64,000 bases of DNA from Onthophagus taurus (lineage: Eukaryota; Arthropoda; Insecta; Coleoptera; Scarabaeidae), in NCBI RefSeq assembly GCF_036711975.1, contig NC_091966.1, forward strand, positions 16,995,501 to 17,059,500, given 5' to 3'. Below, in pieces: positions 1 to 12,775 of the stretch (its first letter is position 1; each line of letters starts with the position of its first letter). Below the pieces are notes generated by a model. The model was given only the letters and a program-made list of their open reading frames with translations, was not told the DNA's origin and did no database searches. Made by a program: the position numbers and the translations under genes.

Positions 1-585
1 AACCACAAAAACATTATACTATATTGCGAAACCTAAGATAACTTAACAAGAGGACGAAGTAATATTTCTTGCCCCTTTTTCTGGATACAACGTATGAGGA
101 TAAGTGTTGATCAATGCTATTAACTCTGCGTGTGGTGTGATTATTAATACCATTTTTGGTTTCTTTGTTTTTTACGCATTTTTACGTCCACCAATCAAAT
201 TTCCATCTTATAACATTTATTCTCATCTAAAACCCCACTGTATCTCTCATTTTCAATTTTTTATTTTTCAATTCAGATTGTACTTATTTTTGCGGCACTC
301 GTAATGTTTCATAATAATAAACATCATAAGATATTGGAATATCTCGAATCTGATTCTTTTTCAGTGAAATGTATTGAAAAATGTGTTCTTTGATGTAATT
401 ACATTGTCAAATTTTCTATTCTAATCTTCATCGTTTATTAAGATTTGCTGGGAGGTGTATAAGAATGAATTGTTTGTCCAATAATGACGGTAATCATGTT
501 TCATTTCTAGTATAAGAATAATACAATCAAAAATAGTTTGATTTCAATTGGATTTGTGTCTTACCCAGACGACTTTTTTTATATA
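1..585. other. AT-rich sequence, no gene seen
   Basis: I see no coding pattern, RNA gene or clear repeat here. The short open frames are low-complexity and hydrophobic, as expected by chance in AT-rich DNA. Confidence 0.5.
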
Positions 586-1532
586 GGATGTTTCACTTAA
601 AACTCCCAGGCCAAGTATCCCTGGAATGGGTTGTGATATTTTAGTTTTTGTAAAAAGTTGTTAGAGTACGTAAATAACTCTCGTTTTTAAGTATTATTAT
701 TATTCATTGTATAAAACTAAAGGTTGCACTGCAATCAAAACAAACTTTTCCTCCATCATAAAGTTTTGGTTAGCTGCATGTGATAGAAACATCAAAAACT
801 GTGCAACTTTCATTAGTAACATTGATTTCAATTATTAGTATGAACCAACAAGGTAGTCACAACAATAGTTTCTAACATAAATAACAAAACATTAACAAAA
901 CAAATTAATAAAGTAAAAAACATAATTACCTTTTAGCTTACTAAATAAGTTTTTCATCATTAATACGTAATAGTTGAAAATTCATTTCATTTTTATGCAC
1001 GCACAATTCGAATCATCTGATCAATTCAATATAATTACCATTTGTACCAACCTATTTTCCTGGAAACCTACAGTCCAGGTACTGAGTCACTCTCTGTGCG
1101 TTATGTGGAAGTGCGTCATGTTCTTGAAACCACATCGTTCTTTTTAATAAATTAAAATCATATTTAATTTATCTTAATTAGTGAAAAGAACCATTTTAAG
1201 TTAAAGTGTTTGCCGTTTATTTTGACATACTCAAAATTATTCCATAAAACATAAATTCATAATAAAGTTTCTATCAGGACTACTAAGTTTTTCAAATTAA
1301 TATTGATAAGGAAAGTTGTACAGTTTTCGATGTTCTATGCATCTAATAAGTTTAAGTCTAATAAGTTCGTGTTGAAGGAAAAGTTCCTTTTGACTACTGC
1401 GCCACCTTCATTTTTGTACAATGAATAATACGTAACAACTGAAGTCATTTAGGTACTCAACTTCTTACAAAACTTAAATATCTCAACCCATACTAGAGAT
1501 ACTTGGTTGCGAGTTTTAAGTGAAATACCCGG
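586..1532 (-). mobile_element. Relic Tc1/mariner-type element with long inverted arms
   Basis: The ends match as an inverted repeat: ggatgtttcacttaaaactc at the left, and gagttttaagtgaaat near the right end. Similarity continues inward for about 240 bp at each side (about 586-830 and 1290-1532) with many differences. The dinucleotide TA flanks both ends (584-585 and 1533-1534), which is the target duplication expected of the IS630/Tc1/mariner superfamily. The centre keeps a scrap of transposase on the minus strand, listed separately. At under 1 kb the element is a deletion derivative and must be non-autonomous. The TA flanks and the matching transposase support the superfamily call. The exact family is unknown to me. 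Confidence 0.7.
1035..1143 (-). pseudogene. Tc1/mariner transposase fragment (second catalytic region)
   Basis: The minus-strand reading gives RTMWFQEHDALPHNAQRVTQ, followed by YLDCRFPGK, a stop, then VGTNG. This corresponds to the widespread insect mariner/Tc1 motif in which W-F-Q-x-D-G-A-P-P-H carries the second catalytic aspartate, followed by a helix and an F-P-x-R-W-I-G-x-x-G box. The canonical Q-D-G is changed to E-H-D by what looks like an insertion or frame slip, and W is a stop codon in the R-W-I-G box. It is therefore a dead remnant. Only about 35 residues of a protein that is usually around 340 residues survive. Confidence 0.7.
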
Positions 1533-4500
1533 TACATGCTGATTTTATTCAAATCAAGATATTGGGATTAATAGTTAAATAGTTCATTTTAAAGAAGTTT
1601 AATCTGAATTTAAAACTGGATTTTGTATCGAAAATATTAAATCTCCCGTTTTCGCCTTAAATTTTAACTCTCTAACTATATTTAATCTTATTTCGTTGGA
1701 AACTATTTTGATATATCTCTGGTATCTTTTTGAAACTCTATTTTCATATTTGTACATAATAGTTATCTAACTACCAATCGCTGTTCTTATACTGTTGAAT
1801 GCGTTACTCTACATTAAATACAGTGTTATATCACATTTTCTGCCTCTTTGAATATATTAACTCAAAAACATGTAACAAATAATTAATAACATCAAACTTA
1901 CCATTAAATAACTAACTTATTATTGACAGTGGAGTTTTTTTCATAATATTCTTGAGGTATCTTTCTTAAAATTAGTACACATCCCAATCGTATTATTTGT
2001 TATTAGTAGAGTGAGATTAACTGTAGACACGCTGACAAACATAATACTCTTATAATTGTAAAACTGTTAGTTTTATGGTATTTGAATCAGCATATTTAGT
2101 AGTAGGTATTATACAATCAAAACATATTTTTTTAATTTGGAAAATTTTTGACAAGGTGGTCTCAATAAAATCATTCTATCCAATTATTGAACGTGGTAAT
2201 AACTCACAAAATTCAGAAAAGTCTCAAAGTTGTTCCTAAAACTTAAAATATTGTTGATCTATTGAATTAATAAAAACCTCTATATTTCTTCGGCCTAGCT
2301 TAGAAACGAAATTGCAAAAATTAATTTTACTAATTTTTAACGAGTTGATCAACAATATCAGCTTTATAAAATAATTATATCTACACATAAATTTACGAAA
2401 CTTTTTCATTTAGCATATTAGAAGTTATTAAGAACTATTTAGGTTAACACTTTATTTCAAACTTATTACAATAACATTGTTTAAATATGATATTGAAAAG
2501 ACTGGCGCAAGACTTTTTTAAGATAAGAAAACATTATCGTTATGCTAACGATTTAAAACCTCTGGTTGTTATAGAAAATAATTGATTTTGGATTCTGTAT
2601 AGTGCATCATATGAGGTTATTTCGAATTAAATAGTGTATAAATGATTTTACATATAAAAATAAGTCGACACAATTCTTATGTAAACTTTGATAGCTATGA
2701 ATACAAAAGGGTTATATCTTCAAACCACATTTTCCTTAATAACAGACCGATAAAAATTGGTAAATCTCAAAAGTTACAGTACAGACTATTTTTTTTTAAC
2801 ATATTAGACGTGTTCAATTCGAATTTGAACTAAGAATTGCTCCATCACAAAAAGTTTTACAGATATCCTAACGTAATGGTGTAAAGGAGTAATTTATTGA
2901 TTAATAAATTTATGTTTATTATTTCAAAACATTATTATGTAATAATTTCATTAATTTCTCTTACCATTTTTTATTATTTTCTGAAGGAACAACGATTCAA
3001 TCAAGAATTTTATTCTGAATTTATTATTTTATGTCAGGTCCTAATAGGCGATACATATCTAGAGTGGTCCCCATCAGCTCTATAAGGTTTAAAGACGATA
3101 TTTAAAAATCTGTTCCTTGAAGTGCGTCAAGACAATCTTACAGGAGTTCTAATCAGGCAGGCGATATCATCAGCTTCTCTAGTATTAAATTGCGTTACTT
3201 TGGGAAGCAAAACTTTTTTTAACATGTCTCTTTAAAAAAATGAGGCGTCGAGATCTCTACAAAGAAAAAAACACATTAAACAATGACTTCTTGGCTGTGA
3301 AAAGATCGTTTGTGAACTTTTGTGGATTACAACAAATTTCCGTTGGGATTCTTATACAATCTGCTGATTTTAATTCTTAAAGCAATTCTTAATCAATCAA
3401 TAAGGCAACATTGTAAGCGTTGAACGAAATCTCTTTCATGAAGTTTCAGAACACTACACATTTTTCTGAACGTTACAATTAGTTCCGTGCAATACCAGAT
3501 TTGGTTTTTGCCGCTATAGTTGTTTTTAATTTTTGATTTCATCCGTAAATTACTACTATTTTTGGAGCTTCTCTAACTTATCCAGTTTGGTTTTACTGAT
3601 GCAAATTGATTATTTCATCAGCATTCCTAATCAATTTTAAAAGAGCTAGTACATCATGCATTTAGTAGCTGATTTTGTTGTGTTAATTGGAGCTTCCTTT
3701 GACCCCCAGCATGGCTTTACTTTTTTTACACGTTTATTTTGGAGTTTCTTTATGCCAAATATCGAAACCAAAAATGTTGAATTTTGATTTTTATAAAAAA
3801 AATCATTCTTTACAAAGCAAAATCGGTTAGAGTGATTTTTTTTAATAATAATTTTGTGTAAGGAAACTTTAAAATTGTTTGCGTTAAAATTATGTTTGTT
3901 GTTGAATCGCCGCAATAGTTTTTGAGCTAATCATTTGGGGGGTACTAGCTTCGAATTTACAGCAGAACTACATCTTTGATGCGCTACTGTTCAAAAGATC
4001 TGAAACGATTTCAAATAATAAGAAAATAGTTATCGACATACATTACTTGACATTTTCAGTGTTAACAGTGAGCATTTAGAAGAAGTTCGAAAACGTCCTC
4101 ATTAACAAATGTAATAGTCTCAGGACGAGCTGGTGTCATGGTAATGAATGGATTCTGAGGAAAGGAATATTTTGCTACTATAAAATCCGTAGGGAGTTGG
4201 GTATACCATATTTTTTCACAAGAACGAGTTTCTTCAGAGCTTTACTCATTTTTCATATTATTCTTATTTTCTATGTCCTTTTTCATTCACATATAAAATC
4301 TCTTCTGGGACAACTCCCTCTTTTCTTTATTTCCTGGAAGGTCTACCGCTTCTTTGGTCACCTTTAGCATTTCATGAAAAAGCTCATTACACTTTTTACA
4401 ACTTAATACAACCATCTCCGTAAACGGAGGTTTGGCAAAACCTTCCTTAACAACTTCTCCTCATCTTCGCCCTTCCACTGCTTCTACTTTTCTTTCACAT

Positions 4501-4794
4501 GCTCTGTTTCTTCTAGGCAATGTTCCACTTCTTCAACTTCTTCGCTCAGTTTTCTGTCATTTTTTTTGTTTTCTGCTCTTATTATCTCTTCTTCCACCGT
4601 TGTCAACAGATTGTAGCATTTGTTTTTATTGACAGCTTCAACCAGTTCAAAAATGAATATTATTTCATGGTTTCTATAACATATTGAAATTATTTACACA
4701 AAAATAACGCGGGAACTAACAAAATCTTCATCTACAAAGATATCTTGTGGAAGTCTTCGTTTTAGGCGGGTAGTATCTGTATTATCTAGTATCT
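1533..4794. other. AT-rich sequence without recognisable genes
   Basis: There are no convincing exons, RNA genes or terminal repeats. Short open frames near 2642, 2897, 3646 and 4432 have low-complexity translations and no family signature. The stretch 4300-4640 is pyrimidine-rich on the plus strand and could be a decayed coding relic on the minus strand, but I cannot name it. Confidence 0.45.
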
Positions 4795-5390
4795 AATATT
4801 TCCTAGTTAATGTTCTTGAACACTTGGACACTTTTGGCACTTTTTGAGGTTGTGTTAGTGTTTTCAATGTATCTGCGAGTTCTTCACAAACCATGGGGCA
4901 TCTACGCATATTCTTAGTATTTTATTTGTTGAGCTCGAAACTGGGCATGCATTATATGTTATTACAGGTCTTATTAACAATTTGTAAAGTAACATAGCCC
5001 ATTCGATCTTCAGTTTCGATTTTCTTAATAATAGGACAAAATTATTTCAGCCTTGCATATGCTTTGTTTAATTTGTTATTAATATGATACTTCCACGTAA
5101 GTCTTTGATCCAAATTTCTTGTTTCTTATTTTTCCGTTTAATGCATGACCTTGGATTGATATTGTAATAAGATTTTTAACTTGCCTAAGAGTAGGTAAAT
5201 ATTATGACCTTACATTTATTTGGATTTAAGTTAACGCACCAAGTGGATAACCATTTATAAATCTTATTTATAGAATTTTGGAGGTCTTGAATGGATTTTT
5301 CAAGATTTTCATTTCCGGGCATTATTATTTATTGTAATGTCCTGCTGCTAATATTTCTTTATGGCATATATTCTCATTTTCGCCGTGAAG
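4795..5390 (-). pseudogene. Jockey-like LINE reverse transcriptase C-terminal fragment
   Basis: Read on the minus strand, the segment gives pieces in order from a non-LTR reverse transcriptase after the catalytic YxDD region. They are LEKSIQDLQNSINKIYKWLS, then TWCVNLNPNKCKVIIFT; then, after a frame change, LTWKYHINNKLNKAYARLK; then a decayed stretch with a V-T-Y-A-C-P-V-like core and an A-P-W-F-V-K-N-like block. These blocks (thumb, K-V-I-I-F-T, L-T-W-K-x-H-I, A-P-W-y-v-r-N) are typical of Jockey-clade LINEs. Several stops and frameshifts are present and both ends are missing, so it is an old fragment. The upstream Y-A-D-D region at about 5350-5390 is barely recognisable. Confidence 0.65.
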
Positions 5391-7369
5391 GTGTTCTGAT
5401 TCTTGTCAGATTCTTCACATAATTTTTAATTTGAAACGCTCGCTTCATGCTGTGTAACCACATAACATAGAAGCCATTCGGATATTAATGATCTTTTACT
5501 CTTACTAAATACATGTTCCGAATCTTTTGTACCGACTATGTGTCCATATCCTTGCTCATTCATTTTCTTTTACTTTCTTTTTTACGTTTCTAATTTTATT
5601 AAATAGCACCTTGGTCCAAACAACCATTATTACGGTTTTAACTAACAAATAAGTATTTGGGGTGGAAAATTGGACAACGTTGACTACTTTGTAAATGAAT
5701 TACACTTATCTTAACCAATTTAAATCTAAATTATTAAGAAATATGTGGTTTCAAGTTATCCCCAATCACCTTAATTTATAAATTATTGCTGATGTTACTT
5801 AATTGGAATACCTTAGATACGCTTAATTAAGATATTGTTGATAATTTTTTTAAATTGTAAGTTTTCCTTTTCATTTTTCAATAATTTAACTAAAAACGTA
5901 GAAATTATGTAACGCATATTTATTATTATTTTTGAATAAGCACTGTTATATCTCAAAATTCACCAAAGATATTTATAAAACCAATGAGAAGTATGGCAAT
6001 TGCCTAAAAAGAAAATGATTTATTATAATTATTATAAAAAGAAAAGAAATAGGCAATAGCTGATTGTTGATTTCCGTTATAAAACGATAAAATCGTAATT
6101 AATAAGTAATGTAATATTTAGAGTTGATTTATAATATAGATATTACAAAATATAAAATCGAAAAATGTAAATCTAAAAAATGAATATTGTTACTTTTAGC
6201 AAAACGAAAGAGATCCTGTTAGAAATAACCACTGCCATTTAATAAATACCTAACAAGAATGTTGCGCGATAATTCTAAAAGTACATAAAAAAATCGGTGT
6301 TTACTGCTAACTAAGTAATCGATGTTGTTTTTTTGTCTTTTTCCAAGAAAGCGAACCATTTACTACACCCCGTTTTACTTAAAACTTATATAGGATTTAT
6401 ATAAATGTTTATTACAGAACATATATCACATTATAAAATTGTACCTACATTATAAAATAGCAAAGCAAAAATAAATGAATCGTATAACATGCCTTATTTT
6501 AGAAGTTTAAGGAATTGAACTTGTCGATATATGTTCTGTACAACTTCACGAATTCCAAGGATAAAAATAAAATAGATAAATAGTTTTAATCATTCTCAAA
6601 TCACCTATTAAACGATGATAGCAAATACAATTCTGATTACATTTGTGTATAAAAGTGATGTTCCATACGTAGACACACTCACACGGTGACTGAAAACTAT
6701 ATAGTAAACGAAATATTTATTGCATTTGCACTGACGGACAATAAAAAGAAAAAATGTTAAACGCAAAACGTACGGTTGATAGTTGGACATTTTCAGACAC
6801 CGAAGTATTAAATATTATTGTATCTCATAGCCTGGGATTATTTACTGCTTTTATACTACACGCGCATAAAAGTTACACATAGAAATATATACTAATACGT
6901 ATTATAATACAACAAATTAGCGTGGCTTAAAAATCTAAGTACAAAATGAGAGTACAGAAAAATATCAAAAAATTAAAAAAATTTAAACGGAATGTTGCGG
7001 TGCCAATCTTAAATTGTTTCAGTATTTAAGCAGTAAATATGTATATTTTTTGTGTTTAATTTTATTTTTTAATTCTTTATACAAACGGTTGAGTTATTAA
7101 AATAAAGATTCAAAGTCTCATTTAGTAGTGTTATTTATTTTTTAATTACAAAAAAATTCAATATAACGGAATATAGCATATATTTGTTTGTAAAGTTGTT
7201 TAAGATTTTATTTTCCATAAAACAAATGAGTAACGAATAACACTTGAATTTTTTTAAATAGCAATACTCTTTCCTTAGGCTCATTTGATAGAGATTTTTG
7301 TTCTCTTTTCGATGACGCAAAATCAAGAAAGCATCATGGACGTCTCAAAGTTGACTGTCGATTTGGGAT
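5391..7369. other. AT-rich filler
   Basis: Very AT-rich sequence with homopolymer runs and no recognisable gene or repeat boundary. The minus-strand frames at 6608-6790 and 7135-7326 show no family features and I treat them as chance. Confidence 0.45.
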
Positions 7370-7479
7370 TCCCAGCGAGTATCGCTTAATTTTTTAAGGG
7401 TGGAGATTTTCACAGAGGACAGAGGAACTAAATAAAAGAGTAAATAAGTATAGTATGCATTACTAAATTCAAGAATTCT

Positions 7480-8099
7480 GGAATTGGGAATTGACCTAAA
7501 CGGAAAGGTGAATATAATTCAAATCTACGCAGCAACGAAATTTTTACTCAAGCCTACAGAAAACCTTCGATAAATACAGAGAACAAGGAGAGAAAGTAAT
7601 TATAATGGGAGACTGGAATGCGAGAATAGGTAATGATATACACAATGGGGGAGGAAGTATAGGAGAATATGGGGATCAGGGAGAGGCAATGATGAATAGA
7701 AATGGTCAAAGAATGCTTGAATTTTGTTACATAAACGATTTATTGATTGAAAACACTATGTGGTGTCAAAGGAGGCAAGATAAATATACGTTTGTGGCGG
7801 AAGAAAGAAAAGCTAAGAGTATTATTGATTACATCACATACACCCAGAATCTCCAAAACAGAGTCGAAGAGGTAAAAACTGAAGCAGAAGCAGAAATGGG
7901 AACCAACCACGGACGAGTCATGGCAACTATTAATAACATAGAAATCGAAAGAGAAGAAATGACAACATACACGAAAATAAACATCCATAAACTAAGGCAG
8001 GAGGAAGAAAGAATAAAATACCAAGAGAAAACAAACAAAGAATTACAAAAACCAGAGAATTTAACACTGAGGAATGGTGGAGAATTTTTAAAGAGATAA
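7480..8099 (+). pseudogene. LINE apurinic-like endonuclease, C-terminal half
   Basis: The reading enters with NGKVNIIQIYAATK at about 7,500, shifts frame, then runs open from MGDWNARIGN at 7,605 to 8,099. G-D-W-N-A-R-I-G is the conserved G-D-x-N motif of exonuclease-endonuclease-phosphatase domains, where D and N take part in metal and phosphate handling. Further conserved parts follow: N-G-x-R-x-L-E-F-C, D-K-Y-T-F, a S-I-I-D-Y-I box, and a T-N-H-G-R-V stretch where the family usually has S-D-H-R-x-V. The catalytic S-D-H aspartate is therefore changed to N (T-N-H), which should inactivate it. The frame ends in a charged linker at 8,099, where a stop breaks the polyprotein. Confidence 0.8.
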
Positions 8100-8539
8100 T
8101 GCGAAATAAAGCAATAAAGGTGTATGGAATGAGAAAATATAATAATTAGGCAGAGAAAACACTGGTGACAGAAAGAGTCACGGAAAGAATACATAAAAAC
8201 GATTTCGGAAGAGGATAGAGCAAACTACAGAACGAAGAGAAATGCAGCTAAGAATATGGTAAGAGTGACTAAAACGAAAAGTTAGGAAGAGTTCAGAACA
8301 AGCTTAAATGAAACATACGGATCGAATAACAGGAAATTCTGGAATCAAATAAGAAAACTGAAGGGAGATCAAAAGAAACAAATAAAAGCCGTCAAAGATA
8401 AAAACAACGAGATCAAGATAACTACAAGGGAAATTCTGGACATATGGGCGGATATTTATGCAGAGAAGTTCAAGGACAGAAAACGAATTCAAACAATGAA
8501 AGAGGAAAAAGAAGATGAAATAAAGACAAAGACACTACA

Positions 8540-9932
8540 GACATAGCAACTGAAGAGATAACAATGGAAGAATTAGAAGAGACAATGATGAAGATGAAAA
8601 CAGACAAGACAAGATAAATCCGGAGATAATAAAACATTTGGGAATAAAAGGGAAGAAGTGGGTTTTAAGTCTAAAAAACCGCATGAGAGTCGAAAACAAT
8701 CTCGAAAGATTGGGAAGATAATATCATCCTACCAATACATAAAAAAGGAAGCAACTCGAACTGTGAAAATTATAGAGCCATATGTCTATCATCTACAGGT
8801 TACAAATTATACACAAAGATAATAGAAAAAAGGCTAAGAAGAGTAGTGGAAAATAAACTGGAAGATGAACAAGCAGCATACAGAGGAAGCAAACAAACGA
8901 ATGATACATGTATGTATTTCGAAATATCATTGAAAGGAAAACAGAGACGGGCATGGGAATGAACTGTACCTAATATACTTGGACCTAAAAGCAGCTTTTG
9001 ACACGGTTAACCGTAGTATTATATGGAAGTGTCTAGAACAATTAATGGTACCACAAAAACTAACAAAAATAATAGAAAACCTGAAGTAAGTAAGGGAGAA
9101 ACATCAAATACTTTTGAAATGAGCAAGGGAATAAAACAAGGCGATGGCCTAAGCCCCTTATTATTTATAATATTAATGGACAGAGTGATAAAAAATATAA
9201 ATACAAACAGTAATATGTTATAAAAGTTTGGAACCAGTAAAAATAGATAATTTACTCTATGGTGACGATATAGTGCTGATAGCAGAGAACCATATAAAAA
9301 GGCAAAGAAGTTAGTTGAAATATGGACAGAAGTATTTGAAAAGATGGGGCTAGAACTGAACGTAAATATATGTAAAATCGTAGTAATAAATAAAAAGGAA
9401 ATAAGAAATAACCCGAAAGAAATATAGATATATTAAAGAACAAAAGATAGAAGAAGTATCATCATATGAGTACTTGGGCAGTATAATAGCACAAGATGGA
9501 AGGATAGATTTAGAGATAAATGCAAGCATAAAGAAAACAAACAACGTATATATACTCTAAACAGAAGAATTTTTGGGAAGAAGGAGATAGATAAAGGGAT
9601 AAAATTGAAAGTGTACAACTCGGTGGCAGATGACGTAGTGGGATAGGATAAGGAATGAGGAAATAAGACTGGGAGTAGATCAAGAGGAGATAATCAGCAA
9701 AATAGAGAGAAAGCAACTAAACTGGTACGCCTAAATAATTAGAATGGAGCATAACAAAACACTAAAAAAGGTATTTGCAGCAAAGAATAAGGATAAGGGA
9801 AAGAGCGGAAGATCTAGAAAGAAGTGGGAGAAAAGAATAGCAGAAGTTAAGAAGAAGATAGGGAAGCCTATAGCAGATATAAGGGAATTAGCCAGGAACC
9901 GGAGGGAGTGGAAGAGGTGGATGGAGGAATAG
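8540..9932 (+). pseudogene. LINE reverse transcriptase and C-terminal tail
   Basis: Motifs appear in the expected order but in changing frames: CENYRAICLSSTGYKLYTKI near 8,765-8,825 (fingers), E-D-E-Q-A-A-Y-R-G near 8,865, L-K-A-A-F-D-T-V-N near 8,985-9,011 (motif A, catalytic Asp), G-I-K-Q-G-D-G-L-S-P-L-L-F near 9,129-9,167 (motif B), Y-G-D-D near 9,258 (motif C, both aspartates kept) and Y-L-G-S-I-I near 9,470. The tail at 9,744-9,932 has G-R-S-R-K-K-W and R-R-E-W-K-R-W, like the basic C-termini of many LINEs. The catalytic triad codons survive but frameshifts separate them, so no functional enzyme can be made. Confidence 0.82.
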
Positions 9933-10103
9933 CAAAAAGATTTATCCGACGCCATCAGGCAAAAGTATTAAGAGAAGAAGAAGAAGATTTTCAGATGCTT
10001 CCTTAAAATGTTCCATCTAAATATTTACTGATGCTGCTAATAAAGTAAATATTTATTGCAAGATTACGAATAAAGATTAAAAGACAAAATTATAATTGTA
10101 ACA

Positions 10104-10830
10104 TCAACATGGTACAAATAAAACTAACGGATTAAGGCCAGTAATTCTCTTTTGCAAGCCCTTGTTTCTTCCTTTCATGTTGCCGCCATTATCAAAACCT
10201 TGTCCCCTGCAATCGTCTATATTGAGGTCATAATCACAAATGTTTTTAAAATAGCTTCTGTGAGACAGTAAAGTTGTATCATCAATTTCCAAAAATTTAA
10301 TGTAATATTCTTTAATGCTTAAAGCGTCCTCGGTTATGTCAGTGCAGTTAATATTAGGGAGAGTTGCTCTTTATGGTTTATATCAGGAGTACAGTCAGCT
10401 ATGGTAGCAAAATACTTTGAATTCCTTACGTGGGATAATATTGTGGATTTAACTTGCCATTAATTCTATCAATTCATTTTGTACATATTTGCTACAATAA
10501 TGGTCAACGAACTCACCTTTTATTGCTAATTTGACGTGCTCCTCCATGATAGGGTCAAACTTTGTCAATAATTGTACGAGCCCTAGAAATTTGCCATTAT
10601 TAAAAAGTAAATAGTTTATCAGAAGATCGTCTGAAAGCCATATTATTTTCAGCTAAATATAATATAATCTGCATCAGTCGTTGAAGCATATTTTTCTATC
10701 GTAAGCTTTCCTTAGAAATTAATTTTTGTGTTTCTTTGTCAATAGTTGATCCAGTTTTTAATCTAATATCAGCTTCAAATAACTGATGTAAAACTTGCAT
10801 TCATTGAAACTGAAGTACAGAGGAAAACAA
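10104..10830 (-). pseudogene. hAT-type transposase relic (DUF4371 / ZMYM1-like)
   Basis: On the minus strand, the segment nearest 10,300 down to 10,104 reads ICDYDLNIDDCRGQGFDNGG, then NMKGRNKGLQKRITGLNP. This corresponds to the conserved D-C-R-G-Q-G-Y-D-N-G-A-N-M-x-G block of hAT proteins annotated with DUF4371, often labelled zinc finger MYM-type protein 1-like. Upstream, 10,600-10,330 gives fragments like VKLAIKGEFVDHYC, NELIELMASK and KYFATIADCTPDINHKEQLS, which match the region before it: I-L-x-D-x-T-P-D-I-S-H-x-E-Q, carrying the first catalytic Asp. Frameshifts and stops break it, and the C-terminal dimerisation domain is absent. No terminal repeats were found, so this is a fragment. 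Confidence 0.75.
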
Positions 10831-10971
10831 CAAATAATGGGGCATTTTAAAAAGAGAATTTAAGCCCTATATCAAAGTATTGCTATTTATTGTTGATTTA
10901 AGTTTATTTTCACGTTTTTTGCTGTATTAACTACTTAATAGACTAGCGAATGTCCCATAAAACCGCCACTG

Positions 10972-11927
10972 CATTAAACAAAACCAATTTGACGACTATC
11001 GTAATCAAATTGGCATTAATAAAAATCGAAATCAATTACAAATTGTTACTACTAACAAACTGTCTACAAAATGCTGCTATTCTTGAATTATTTACGAATG
11101 GCAACGGGCGCAGTTTAACTCAAATTCTTGGTGTTGCAAAAAGAACAGCGTTCAGATGGATAAAAAATCAAGAAGAATAAAAACCAAGAGGAAGTAAATG
11201 TAAAATAGAAATTACAGATTGACATCACCGTTTCTTTAAAATTGAAATTGAAGAAAATCCTAAAACCACACGTAAGCTGTTACCAGGAACATTACAAAAT
11301 GAGTTTCCGCTTATTGTAAGTCAGGAGTGTATTCGACAACACCTTGATGGTCTCATGTTTACATTAAAACAAATACAGTTTGAACCGGAGAGAACCAACA
11401 CCGTCGAAGTGAAAACAAAAACATCTCAATACATAAGAAATTTGCTTGAACTTCATAGTGAAAACACGTCCATAATCTATTTAGACGAAACAAACAAAAA
11501 GTCCAATGCTAAACCCAATTGAACACGCATGGTCAATTTTGAAAGCAGGTGTAAAGGCGCTAAACAAATATTTTGGGGGGAAATGACAGAGAAAATTTGT
11601 CTCAAACCGAGTAGAGAATTCGAAAATTACAAAATATAACTAGGCAAAATATTCCAAAACTTAATTAAACTAACTGTAACGCATTTATAGCCAGAATTCA
11701 TAAGCACATCACCTCTATTTTCAACATGGAGGATGTCACCTTTTGAGTTAACAATATTGTTTATTACCAAGTATACAATTATGTATTTAAAATGTTAATC
11801 ACGGATTAAAGATTGTTTTGTTAAATTATTGAATGCCAATTTGATTAATGTCATTTTGATTTTGATTATATAATGCCAATTTGATTATGGCAGTTGCAAA
11901 ATTGGTTTTGTTTAATGCCATTTTGAA
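10972..11927 (+). mobile_element. Internally deleted IS630/Tc1/mariner element with about 60-bp inverted ends
   Basis: The left end (cattaaacaaaaccaatttg, then about 40 more matching bases) recurs inverted at 11,850-11,927 (cattaaacaaaaccaatttt on the minus strand). The arms also share aatcaaattggcatta. Inside are transposase pieces: an N-terminal helix-turn-helix at about 11,085-11,180 (SLTQILGVAKRTAFRWIKN), then ENPKTTRKLLPGTLQNE, IIYLDETN at about 11,470 (second catalytic Asp), and immediately after it, in another frame, SPMLNPIEHAWSILKAGVKA at about 11,500. In intact relatives roughly 60-100 residues separate Y-L-D-E-T-N from the N-P-I-E-H box that carries the last acidic residue, so a deletion has fused the two. 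The copy is non-autonomous. Confidence 0.78.
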
Positions 11928-11929
11928 CT

Positions 11930-12258
11930 GGATTAGTTCTAGTTCTATATCTAATGTTAGTTCGAAGAAAAATATACAACAATCTAACGCTAAACAACAG
12001 CTAAAATAAGAACTAATACTAGACACTAGCATTAAACTAACCCGAATGTTGTCATTTTTAATTTTAGTTGTTATTCAGTGCTAGATTGTTGTATATTTTT
12101 ATTGAACTAAAAGTATAACTAACACTAGACCTGGAATTGGAAACATTCGGGTTTAGCAGTCTTAACAGATGTATGGCTAAACTTTCTAGTTCTAAGTCTA
12201 GTGTTAGTTCTAGCATTGTTCTAGTTTTAGTTATTATTCAGCGCTACATTGTTGTAAT
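11930..12258. repeat. Palindromic foldback repeat, copy A
   Basis: The sequence is built from inverted arms containing ctagtgttagttctag, gttattcagcgctag, attgttgtatatttttattg and the block cattcgggtttagc. These words occur in both orientations, so the strand folds back on itself. At least one and a half foldback units are present. The same words recur at 34.05-34.41 kb, 36.74-36.79 kb and 62.22-62.50 kb, so this is an interspersed family. It abuts the IS630-type element on its left. On its right, after the P-element relic, a sequence shared with the pogo-ended copy at 34.0 kb appears (14,775-14,800, inverted), which suggests that the P element landed inside this copy. Confidence 0.75.
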
Positions 12259-12700
12259 AGAACAGTAGTATAGAGAAGTGCGCACTTTGTGATAAAATAA
12301 AAGCAACACTACCCCCTCCAGATTCGTATGGCACACACGCGGGAAATTTGATTTCTATATACTTTACTTTCACTTCTCTACTTTCCTAAATGGAATTCTT
12401 TATTTCAAAAAGTGCCATTTTGAAATATTTGGCATTTTTTAGTTGGCTTTAGAAATAAATTTAAAATTTATATTAAAACAAAATTTAAATACAAAAATAA
12501 CATAATATATTGTTTCTAAAAAATATATGAATAAATAAACAATAAATATAAATACAATAATACAACAAAAACTTAAAAATCATTTTAAACAAAATATAAA
12601 AAAAAATTTAAGAACGAGAAAAGAGATTTTTCTTCCATGTATATTGCACCCATGCTCACATAAAACAAAATAAACTGTTAGGAACATTCTTAATGTTCCT
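12259..12700. other. AT-rich flank of the P-element relic
   Basis: No coding pattern. A short inverted match (tagagaagtg near 12,271 and cacttctcta near 12,371) may be part of a terminal repeat of the neighbouring P-like element, but I could not find its partner at the other end. The rest is runs of A and T. Confidence 0.35.
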
Positions 12701-12775
12701 TTTTTTTAACTATCTCTTGTGGACTTCGTTAATATTCTTATCTTTTAAATATTTATATACATTTAAACAAGTACA

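Larger units (their letters stand above)
7370..9990 (+). mobile_element. 5'-truncated non-LTR retrotransposon (LINE)
   Basis: A single plus-strand LINE can be followed for about 2.6 kb: endonuclease C-terminal half, a lysine-rich linker, reverse transcriptase, and a basic C-terminal tail. The start falls inside the endonuclease domain, so the copy is 5'-truncated, as is usual for target-primed insertion. The 3' end lies in purine-rich gaagaag-type repeats near 9,970-9,990. The open frame is broken at least six times by frameshifts and stops. I would place it among APE-type LINEs of the kind often annotated as craniofacial-development-protein-like or endonuclease-reverse transcriptase in insects. 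I cannot decide the clade. Confidence 0.85.

Noticed and set aside
4432-4632. 66-codon plus-strand frame rich in Leu, Ser and Pro
   Set aside because: It follows from the pyrimidine-rich strand composition.
7740-8194. Minus-strand frames of 82 and 121 codons
   Set aside because: Antisense shadows of the LINE endonuclease frame.
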